Of a stretch of 64,000 bases of DNA, positions 26,579 through 34,931 are shown in pieces. The notes under the pieces were generated by a model. That model did not search any database. It was not told the origin of the DNA and saw only the letters and a program-made list of their open reading frames with translations. Numbering within the stretch: position 1 is the stretch's first letter; the number at the start of each line of letters is the position of its first letter. The translations under genes and the position numbers were made by a program. Source of the stretch: Pseudoduganella danionis (GTDB lineage Bacteria > Pseudomonadota > Gammaproteobacteria > Burkholderiales > Burkholderiaceae_D); assembly GCF_009720775.1 (NCBI RefSeq), contig NZ_WNKW01000001.1, positions 806,001-870,000 on the forward strand. Direction: 5' to 3'.

Positions 26579-27478
26579 TTATCCAATCTTTTTAGCGCCA
26601 GCAGCACGGCCAGCTTCGCTGGTGGACATTGCGCCCGAGATCAGTACGGAGTGCACGTCAGCCGAGAACGAACGTACATCTTCCATTGCCGACTTGTTAC
26701 GACGTACCAGCCAGTTGTAGCCCAGAACGGCAGGAACTGCAACGAACAGACCGAAAGCGGTCATGATCAGTGCTTCACCCACAGGACCTGCAACTTTGTC
26801 GATCGATGCGTTACCCGACATGCCGATAGCGATCAGTGCATTGTAAATACCCCAAACGGTACCGAACAGACCGATGAACGGTGCGGTCGAACCAACGGTT
26901 GCCAGGAAGGACAGGCCGTCTTGCAGACGCGATTGAACTTTGTCAACAGCGCGCTGGATGGACATGGTTACCCAGGTCGACAGGTCGATTTGTTCCAGCA
27001 GAGCGCCGTCGTGATGAGCGGTAGCTTTGGTGCCGGTTTCAGCGATGAAGCGGAATGGCGAGCCGTCGGTCAGGGTAGCCGAACCAGCAGCGATCGACGA
27101 AGCTTTCCAGAACTTAGCCGAAGTTTCTTTCGACTGCTTGAAGATCTTCATCTGGTCGATCAGTTTGGTGATGATGATGTACCACGAACCCATGGACATC
27201 AGCGACAGGATGATCAGGGTACCACGCGATACGAAACCGCCGTTCCATACAGCTTCGAAGCCGTAAGGATTGTCCACTTCTTCTTTGCCGCCTTTAGCAG
27301 CTGGTGCTTCTGCTGCTGGAGCAGCTGCCGCATCCGCTGGAGCGGCTGCTGGTGCCGAAGCGGCTGCCGAGGCTGGCGCATCTTCAGCGAAAGCTGGTGC
27401 GCTTACCAGGGCGGTGGCTGCGGTCACGGAAAACAGCACTGCGGCCAGTACAGCGGACAAACGGGTATTCTTAAACAT
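26579..27478 (-). CDS. exbB: ExbB/TolQ/MotA-family proton channel protein
   Basis: Inner-membrane motor subunit driving TonB. The 299 aa have an N-terminal signal-like helix and an Ala/Pro-rich periplasmic segment (about 30-68). Three transmembrane helices follow, with the family core SFLATVGSTAPFIGLFGTVWGIYNALIAIG and VAGPVGEALIMTAFGLFVAVPAVLGYN. The long N-terminal extension is typical of the Pseudomonas/Xanthomonas type ExbB. Located between tonB and the two exbD genes. Confidence 0.95.
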   Translation of the reverse strand: MFKNTRLSAVLAAVLFSVTAATALVSAPAFAEDAPASAAASAPAAAPADAAAAPAAEAPAAKGGKEEVDNPYGFEAVWNGGFVSRGTLIILSLMSMGSWYIIITKLIDQMKIFKQSKETSAKFWKASSIAAGSATLTDGSPFRFIAETGTKATAHHDGALLEQIDLSTWVTMSIQRAVDKVQSRLQDGLSFLATVGSTAPFIGLFGTVWGIYNALIAIGMSGNASIDKVAGPVGEALIMTAFGLFVAVPAVLGYNWLVRRNKSAMEDVRSFSADVHSVLISGAMSTSEAGRAAGAKKIG

Positions 27479-27560
27479 GCTTCCTCCAAATTGATAATAA
27501 TAAGATCGCTGAACTATTTGACAACGAAATCATAAATGAGACTAAGACTGCAGTCTCGGT

Positions 27561-28220
27561 TTAATCCAGCGACCAGACGTATTGCACTGGTTGCCACTGC
27601 TGTTCAGGCTTGCCATCAACCGTGGCTGGCTTGAATCGGCATTTACCCAAGGCGTTTTGTGCTGCCTTGTCCAAGTCGCGGAAGCCGGAAGACTTCGTGA
27701 CTTTGGATTCCATCACCGAGCCGTCTACCCCGATCAGGAAGGAAACGGTAGTAACACCGGTTTCCTCATTACGCAGCGAGCTCTTAGGATATTCAGGCTT
27801 GGCACAGGTGCTCATGTCAGCAACTGCTGGCGTGCGCACCGATTTTGCCGGGCCAGGAGCCGCCGCCGGAGCTGGCGGTTGTGGCTTCTGGAGTTCAGTC
27901 GTCGCAGGCTTGACGTTAGTAGCATTGTTAATAACGCTTTGGGCCGGAGGCGGCTGCTGCACATTCACCTCAACTGGCGGGATGAATGGCGGTGGTGGCG
28001 CTTTCATCTCTGGCGGAGGTGGTGGCGGTGGGAGTTCCTTTGGTGGAGGAGGCTTTACCTCCTCAATGATCTTGGTCTCCACTGGTGCGATCATTTTGCT
28101 TACCAGACGTTTGCCCAAGCCAGTCACGATGCCGTAAGCGACCAGGACGTGCAACAAAACGACAATGGTAATGCCCGTAAAGTTCTTCCCGGTGCTTTTC
28201 TCGTTGTGCGTGAAATTCAT
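27561..28220 (-). CDS. tonB: TonB energy-transducer protein
   Basis: Couples the proton motive force to outer-membrane receptors. The 219 aa have a single N-terminal anchor helix (GITIVVLLHVLVAYGIVTGL), a proline-rich spacer (VKPPPPKELPPPPPPP and following) spanning the periplasm, and a C-terminal TonB domain (CAKPEYPKSSLRNEETG, GVDGSVMESKV, ALGKCRFKPATVDG). The ATG at 28220 is preferred over an in-frame upstream codon because MNFTHNEKSTGK is the expected short cytosolic tail. First gene of the operon. Confidence 0.93.
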   Translation of the reverse strand: MNFTHNEKSTGKNFTGITIVVLLHVLVAYGIVTGLGKRLVSKMIAPVETKIIEEVKPPPPKELPPPPPPPEMKAPPPPFIPPVEVNVQQPPPAQSVINNATNVKPATTELQKPQPPAPAAAPGPAKSVRTPAVADMSTCAKPEYPKSSLRNEETGVTTVSFLIGVDGSVMESKVTKSSGFRDLDKAAQNALGKCRFKPATVDGKPEQQWQPVQYVWSLD

Positions 28221-28310
28221 GCCTGCTTTCTCCAATACCAACTCTTTTTGTTGCTACTTAAACCCCAAAATGGCGACACAAAACAACAGCCGCATCCGGG
28301 ACGTCGGCGA

Positions 28311-28339
28311 ATTATACATACGAATTCTTGATTTTACAT
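28311..28339 (-). promoter_or_regulatory. Candidate promoter of the tonB operon
   Basis: On the minus strand, TATAAT (28311-28316) is preceded at 17 bases by a weak -35 (ATGTAA). Start would be about 28304, 84 bases before the tonB ATG. The surrounding sequence is AT-rich. A weak -35 fits an activated or iron-regulated promoter, but no convincing Fur box was found. Confidence 0.4.
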
Positions 28340-28418
28340 AGAATTTTCATCCCTTAAATCGCTTTAATTTCATAGGGTTTTCCTAGGTGTTAGCGCTCTC
28401 ATCGCACCACTCTGATAC

Positions 28419-28445
28419 AAAATGCAAGTCACTTCAGTGCATTTT
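28419..28445. repeat. Perfect 8-base inverted repeat (AAAATGCA / TGCATTTT)
   Basis: Arms at 28419-28426 and 28438-28445 with an 11-base centre. It lies about 100 bases upstream of the tonB -10, too far for a simple repressor site but possible for an activator. No T-run follows, so it is not a standard terminator. Confidence 0.45.
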
Positions 28446-28589
28446 GGGAGCGCAATGCACCACGACATTACTTAGTTTTCCCTTAAGGCGAAAAACGGAA
28501 TTTTATGTGCGTAAAATTACTACGTCCAATCGATAATTCGGTTGTAAATCTTACTGCAATGAAATACTTGCGTCCGCCCTGCATGAAAT

Positions 28590-28619
28590 CACTGCAAAAA
28601 AAGATTGACTTTTGCAGTG
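28590..28619. repeat. Perfect 10-base inverted repeat (CACTGCAAAA / TTTTGCAGTG)
   Basis: Arms at 28590-28599 and 28610-28619 with a 10-base centre; an outer GCATG/CATGC pair flanks it at 28581 and after 28621. It is about 100 bases downstream of the spoVR stop. It may be an operator or a transcript-end hairpin for spoVR, since T residues lie within the structure on the minus strand. Confidence 0.5.
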
Positions 28620-28722
28620 CAACATGCATAAGCGAATATAGCCAGCATTTCGCCCGCTTTATACCTTGCAAGAGTTGTGCCTGATTACGATTACTGGTCA
28701 CGAAGGCTGCTTAACTGCTGCG

Positions 28723-30261
28723 CTAACTGCCGCGTCCCCGTTTTTCCCGTTTGACTTCGAGCGTGTTCAGCACTTCACCCTGTGCGTTGACGGTCTCCAG
28801 ATGCACATCAAATCCCCATAGCCGTGCCACATGCTTGAGCACTTCGCCGGCCTGCTGGTTCAGCGGGCGGCGCTGGAACTGCGTATGGCGCAGGGTGAGG
28901 GCGCGGTCGTCGCGCGTATTCACCGACCACACCTGTATATTAGGCTCGCGGTTGCCCAGGTTGTACTGCTCAGCTAGCTGCTGGCGTACATAGCGGTAGC
29001 CTGATTCATCGTGGATAGCCGAGATTGCCAGTTTTTCGTTCTGGTCGTCGTCCAGTACCGCGAAGAAATGGAATTCCCGGATCAGCCGCGGTGAAAGATA
29101 CTGGGCGATAAAGCTTTCGTCTTTGAAATTGCGCATGGCGAAGTCCAGCGTCTTGCGCCAGTCGCTGCCCGCTATGTCGGGGAACCAGGCCCTGTCTTCG
29201 TCCGTCGGCTGTTCGCAGATGCGGCGGATATCGCTCATCATGGCGAAACCGAGTGCATACGGATTGATGCCACTATAGTAGGGGCTGCTGACGGGCGGCT
29301 GGTACACCACGTTGGTATGGCTCTTCAGGAACTCCATCATAAAACCATCGCCGACGACGCCTTCGTCGTACAACTGGTTCAATATAGTGTAGTGCCAGAA
29401 GGTGGCCCAGCCTTCGTTCATCACCTGGGTCTGGCGCTGCGGATAGAAGTATTGCGAGATTTTGCGCACGATACGCACCATTTCGCGCTGCCAGGGTTCC
29501 AATAATGGTGCATATTTTTCGATAAAGTAGAGCAGGTTCTCTTCCGGCTCGGGCGGGAAGCGCACGGCTTCCTTGCTGACTTCCTCTTCTTCGCGGCGCG
29601 GCAAGGTGCGCCACAGTTCATTCACCTGCGACTGTATATAAGCTTCGCGCTCTTTCTGGCGCGCTCTTTCCTGCGCCAGCGATAAGCGGGCCGGGCGCTT
29701 GTAGCGGTCCACGCCATAGTTCTGAATCGCATGGCAGGAATCGAGCAGCAGTTCCACCGCATCGATGCCGTGGCGCTGTTCGCACTCGGCGATATAGTTC
29801 TTGGCGAACACCATATAGTCGACGATGGCTTCCGCGTCGGTCCAGGTGCGGAACAGGTAGTTGCCTTTAAAGAAAGAATTATGGCCGTAAGCCGCATGGG
29901 CAATGACCAGCGCCTGCATGGTCAGGCTGTTCTCCTCCATTAAATAGGCGATGCAAGGATTGGAGTTGATGACGATTTCATAGGCCAGCCCCATCTGGCC
30001 CCGTTTATAGCTTTTTTCCGTGGCCAGAAAATGCTTGCCGAATGACCAGTGGTTATACGACACCGGCATGCCTACCGAAGTATAGGCATCCATCATCTGC
30101 TCGGCCGTGATGATTTCCAACTGGTTCGGATAAGTGTCCAGCCCGAAACTGGCGGCCACGCGGCGGATTTCTTCATGAGCTTGCTCGATCAGCTCAAACG
30201 TCCATTCGGACTGGTCGGGCAGGGCGTTGGGATGGCGGCGCGGAGTGGGCATGGCGTTCAT
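28723..30261 (-). CDS. SpoVR-family protein (YcgB)
   Basis: Conserved 512 aa stress-associated protein; biochemical role unknown. Family hallmarks include SVGMPVSYNHWSFGKHF, YEIVINSNPCIAYLMEEN, HAAYGHNSFFKGNYLF, MNEGWATFWHYTILN and NPYALGFAMMSDIRRI. The ATG at 30261 overlaps the yeaH stop as ATGA (30258-30261), so they are coupled. It is the third gene of prkA-yeaH-spoVR, a stationary-phase and nitrogen-stress unit in enterobacteria (YeaG-YeaH-YcgB). Confidence 0.95.
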   Translation of the reverse strand: MNAMPTPRRHPNALPDQSEWTFELIEQAHEEIRRVAASFGLDTYPNQLEIITAEQMMDAYTSVGMPVSYNHWSFGKHFLATEKSYKRGQMGLAYEIVINSNPCIAYLMEENSLTMQALVIAHAAYGHNSFFKGNYLFRTWTDAEAIVDYMVFAKNYIAECEQRHGIDAVELLLDSCHAIQNYGVDRYKRPARLSLAQERARQKEREAYIQSQVNELWRTLPRREEEEVSKEAVRFPPEPEENLLYFIEKYAPLLEPWQREMVRIVRKISQYFYPQRQTQVMNEGWATFWHYTILNQLYDEGVVGDGFMMEFLKSHTNVVYQPPVSSPYYSGINPYALGFAMMSDIRRICEQPTDEDRAWFPDIAGSDWRKTLDFAMRNFKDESFIAQYLSPRLIREFHFFAVLDDDQNEKLAISAIHDESGYRYVRQQLAEQYNLGNREPNIQVWSVNTRDDRALTLRHTQFQRRPLNQQAGEVLKHVARLWGFDVHLETVNAQGEVLNTLEVKREKRGRGS

Positions 30262-31529
30262 GATTTCGGCTGCTTCTTGAACAGTTCGCGGAACACCGGA
30301 TAGATGTCGGCCGGCGTGACGATTTTCTGCATGGCGAAATGGGCGTGGTGGTCGGGCACTTGCGCATACTGTTCCCACAGGTTTTGCGGCGGACCATCGG
30401 TAATCTCGACATAGGTGTAATACTGCACCTTGGGCATGATGGTGTTGACCAGCAGCTGGCGGCACAGGATGGAATCGTTATCCCAGTTATCGCCGTCCGA
30501 AGCCTGCGCCACATAACTGTTCCACGCGCCGCCGCCATAGCGTTCGTCGATGATCTGGTTGAGCAGGTTGAGCGCGGACGACACCACGGTGCCGCCTGAT
30601 TCGCGCGAATGGAAGAATTCGTTCTCGTCCACTTCGGCCGCAGCCGTGTGGTGGCGGATGAAGACTACATCTATCTTGTCATACACGCGTTTCAGGAACA
30701 GATACAGCAGGATGAAGAAACGCTTGGCCGTATCCTTGCGCGTTTCATCCATGGAACCCGAGACATCCATGATGCAGAACATCACGGCCTGCGTCATGGG
30801 CTTGGGCACTTTGATGCGGTTGCTGTAGCGCAGGTCGAACGGGTCGATGAAGGGGATCGCAATCAGCCGCGTATGCAGATGGTGGATCAGTTTTTTGAGT
30901 TCCAGCACGCGCGCGGCGTCGGCAGTTGCGCCATCCTGCAGCAACTGCAGCAGTTCCGTTTCCGCTTGCTGCAACTGCTTGCGCGCATGGCCGCCTACCG
31001 CGATGCGCCGTCCCAGCGCCCCGCGCAGTGAGCGCAGTACGTGGATATTCGACGGCGTACCCGACATATTGTAGCCAGCACGCTGGTTTTTGAACTCGGT
31101 ACTGCTGCTGAGCTGGGTCTTCACCATGTGCGGCAATTCCAGATCTTCGAAGAAGTAGTTCATGAATTCTTCGCGCGACAGCTCGAAGATGAAATCATCT
31201 TCCGAGGTCTGGTCGCTATTGCCGGCCTTGCCTCGTCCCGCACCACCGCCGCCGCGGGGACGGTTGATCAGATCGCCTTTCTGGTATTCCTCGTTGCCCG
31301 GATTGACGGTTTCCCACACGCCACCATGGGCGTGACCAAATGAAGGCTCGCCCACATCCTTGACGGGGATGGAGACTTTCTCGCCGTTTTCCACGTCCGT
31401 GATGGAGCGCCCCTTGGTGGCACGCCCCACCGCGTCCTTGATCTGGGCCTTGTAGCGCCGCAGGAAGCGCTCGCGATTGACCGCAGATTTATTCTTGCCC
31501 TGCAAACGCCGGTCGATGAGGTAAGTCAA
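30258..31529 (-). CDS. YeaH/YhbH family protein (DUF444, VWA-like)
   Basis: Cytosolic protein of 423 aa that in E. coli is expressed with the YeaG kinase. A von Willebrand A-like metal site is visible in CIMDVSGSMDETRKDTAKRF (DxSxS). The N-terminus MTYLIDRRLQGKNKSAVNRERFLRR is typical. The start is a TTG at 31529 with GGGAGG just upstream, and no ATG fits the family N-terminus. It lies 55 bases after prkA and overlaps spoVR by four bases. Confidence 0.94.
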   Translation of the reverse strand: MTYLIDRRLQGKNKSAVNRERFLRRYKAQIKDAVGRATKGRSITDVENGEKVSIPVKDVGEPSFGHAHGGVWETVNPGNEEYQKGDLINRPRGGGGAGRGKAGNSDQTSEDDFIFELSREEFMNYFFEDLELPHMVKTQLSSSTEFKNQRAGYNMSGTPSNIHVLRSLRGALGRRIAVGGHARKQLQQAETELLQLLQDGATADAARVLELKKLIHHLHTRLIAIPFIDPFDLRYSNRIKVPKPMTQAVMFCIMDVSGSMDETRKDTAKRFFILLYLFLKRVYDKIDVVFIRHHTAAAEVDENEFFHSRESGGTVVSSALNLLNQIIDERYGGGAWNSYVAQASDGDNWDNDSILCRQLLVNTIMPKVQYYTYVEITDGPPQNLWEQYAQVPDHHAHFAMQKIVTPADIYPVFRELFKKQPKS

Positions 31530-31584
31530 ATGACCTCCCGTTGCTCGTTACTAGGCTGCCAGCGCAGCGGCGTGAGCCGCTACA

Positions 31585-33507
31585 CTAGGACGACTTGCGT
31601 ACCCGCAGATACCATTCGCACAGCAGTCTGACCTGTTTGGCCGTATAGCCTTTTTCCACCATGCGCGCGACAAAGTCCGCATGCTTGTTGGCATCTTCGG
31701 CACTGGCTTTGGCATTGAAGGAAATCACCGGCAGCAGTTCTTCCGTGTTCGAAAACATTTTTTTCTCGATCACACTGCGGAATTTCTCGTAGCTGGTCCA
31801 GGCCGGATTCTTGCCGCCGTTATTTGCGCGTGCGCGCAAACCGAAGTTGACGATCTCGTTGCGGAAATCCTTGGGGTTGGAGATTCCGGCCGGCTTCTCG
31901 ATCTTCTCCAGCTCGTTATTCAGCGATTCACGGTCAAAGCTCTCGCCCGTATCGGGATCGCGGTATTCCTGATCCTGTATCCAGAAGTCGGCAAAGGTCA
32001 CGTAGCGGTCGAAAATATTCTGGCCGTATTCGGAATAGCTTTCCAGATAGGCCGTCTGGATTTCCTTGCCGATGAATTCCACGTAGCGCTGGGCCAGATG
32101 CTCTTTGATGTACGAGAAGTAGCGCTGTTCCGTCTCAGGCGGGAACTGTTCGCGCTCGACTTGCTGTTCGAGGACATACAGCAGGTGCACGGGGTTGGCC
32201 GCCACCTCCGTATTATCGAAGTTGAAGACTTTAGACAGGATTTTGAAGGCGAAGCGGGTGGATAGCCCGCTCATGCCTTCGTCTACGCCGGCATAGTCGA
32301 CGTACTCGTGCATGGACTTGGCTTTCGGGTCCGTGTCCTTGAGGTTTTCGCCATCGTAGACGAGCATTTTGCTGAAGATGCTAGAGTTTTCCGGATCTTT
32401 CAGGCGCGACAGAATGGCGAACTGGGCCATCATCTTCAGCGTGCCCGGCGCGCACGGCGCTTGCGCCAGCGAGGAGTGGGCGATCAGCTTGTCGTAGATC
32501 TTGATTTCGTCCGTTACGCGCAGGCAGTACGGCACTTTGACAATGTAGATACGGTCCAGGAAAGCTTCATTGTTGCGGTTGTTCTTGAAGGTCTTCCATT
32601 CCGACTCATTCGAGTGGGCCAGGATGATGCCTTCGAACGGAATCGCGCCAAAGCCTTCCGTGCCTTTGTAATTGCCTTCCTGCGTGGCTGTCAGCAAGGG
32701 GTGCAGCACCTTGATGGGCGCCTTGAACATTTCGACGAATTCCATCAAGCCCTGATTGGCCAGACACAGTCCGCCCGAATAGCTGTAGGCATCGGGATCA
32801 TCCTGCGAATAGTCTTCCAGTTTGCGGATGTCGACCTTGCCGACCAGCGAAGAAATATCCTGATTGTTTTCATCGCCGGGCTCGGTCTTGGAAATCGCCA
32901 CCTGCTTGAGCACGGAAGGGTAGCGCTTGACCACGCGGAACTGGTTGATGTCGCCGTTAAATTCATGCAGGCGCTTGACTGCCCACGGACTGGGGATGTT
33001 GCGTAGATAGCGTCGCGGTATGCCGTAATCTTCTTCAAGCAGCGTGCCATCTTCCTCTTCGTTGAACAGGCCCAGCGGCGATTCGTTGACGGGCGAACCT
33101 TTCAGGCAGTAGAACGGTACATGCTCCATCAGCGATTTGAGTTTTTCCGCAATCGATGATTTACCGCCGCCCACCGGCCCCAGCAGATACAAAATCTGCT
33201 TGCGTTCTTCCAGTCCTTGCGCGGCATGGCGGAAATAGGACACCACCTGTTCTATCACTTCTTCCGTGCCGTAGAACTCGCGGAAAGCTGGATAGATCTT
33301 GATGACCTTGTTGGCAAAGATGCGCGACAGCCGCGTATCGTTGCGCGTGTCCACCAGCGTGGGCTCGCCGATGGCGGCCAGCATACGCTCCGGTGCGCTC
33401 GCATAAGTCAGCTTATCTTTTTTGCAGAGCTCGAGATATTCCTTCATGGACATCTCTTCTTCTCTGGTGCGTTCGTAGCGTGCGGCGTAGTTGTCAAAAA
33501 TGGTCAT
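31585..33507 (-). CDS. PrkA/YeaG serine protein kinase, AAA+ type
   Basis: AAA+ ATPase with a C-terminal PrkA kinase-like domain, 640 aa. The P-loop GPVGGGKS is at residues 110-117. Other PrkA features are YCLKGSPVNESPLGLF, DINQFRVVKRYPSVLKQVAISKTEPGD, GLMEFVEMFKAPIKVLHPLL and the sensor segment LAHSNESEWKTFKNN. AGGA lies nine bases before the ATG. First gene of the prkA-yeaH-spoVR operon. In E. coli this unit responds to nutrient and nitrogen stress; regulation here was not readable from the promoter. Confidence 0.96.
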   Translation of the reverse strand: MTIFDNYAARYERTREEEMSMKEYLELCKKDKLTYASAPERMLAAIGEPTLVDTRNDTRLSRIFANKVIKIYPAFREFYGTEEVIEQVVSYFRHAAQGLEERKQILYLLGPVGGGKSSIAEKLKSLMEHVPFYCLKGSPVNESPLGLFNEEEDGTLLEEDYGIPRRYLRNIPSPWAVKRLHEFNGDINQFRVVKRYPSVLKQVAISKTEPGDENNQDISSLVGKVDIRKLEDYSQDDPDAYSYSGGLCLANQGLMEFVEMFKAPIKVLHPLLTATQEGNYKGTEGFGAIPFEGIILAHSNESEWKTFKNNRNNEAFLDRIYIVKVPYCLRVTDEIKIYDKLIAHSSLAQAPCAPGTLKMMAQFAILSRLKDPENSSIFSKMLVYDGENLKDTDPKAKSMHEYVDYAGVDEGMSGLSTRFAFKILSKVFNFDNTEVAANPVHLLYVLEQQVEREQFPPETEQRYFSYIKEHLAQRYVEFIGKEIQTAYLESYSEYGQNIFDRYVTFADFWIQDQEYRDPDTGESFDRESLNNELEKIEKPAGISNPKDFRNEIVNFGLRARANNGGKNPAWTSYEKFRSVIEKKMFSNTEELLPVISFNAKASAEDANKHADFVARMVEKGYTAKQVRLLCEWYLRVRKSS

Positions 33508-33851
33508 TTGTATGTCCTTTTTTAATGTGAACCTACTGGTCGCGTGAACCGGTTAATGGTGGCCGGTTCGGAACGATGCCTACCTTTTCTGATCTTCTTA
33601 TTCTTCTGGCCCGCTTCTTTATGTATTACGGATTGCCCGTAACGATGAGCTGGCTTTATTGCCGGACGGCTTATATGTGTGGTGCGTAATGCTTCTTACG
33701 TTTGTGAAATTGATTATTGCGCTATTGGATACGGAAGTCAAAATAATTGTCGTGCTGTGGCGGGCCACTTCTTATGTCACAGTAGCACGCTTGCGCGTGG
33801 TCTGCTGATCGCAACGCAAACGGAGCAGATGACCAGCAGGCACAGGGCTTT
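33508..33851. other. prkA upstream region without genes
   Basis: No coding feature is seen. It contains two small dyads: GAACCGG/CCGGTTC (33546-33552 and 33563-33569) close to the prkA start, where a leader hairpin could form, and TTACGG/CCGTAA further upstream. I looked for a sigma-54 -24/-12 element facing prkA and found none. The prkA promoter is therefore unassigned. Confidence 0.4.
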
Positions 33852-34925
<1,074 letters not shown>

Positions 34926-34931
34926 GCCCCG

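Larger units (their letters stand above)
28340..28722. other. AT-rich spacer between tonB and spoVR with two perfect inverted repeats
   Basis: No credible gene is seen. The stretch is AT-rich and contains two dyads listed separately. It lies upstream of the tonB operon and downstream of spoVR, both on the minus strand, so it should hold the spoVR transcript end and tonB regulation. A short frame at 28483-28701 on the minus strand shows no ribosome site or family features. Confidence 0.5.
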
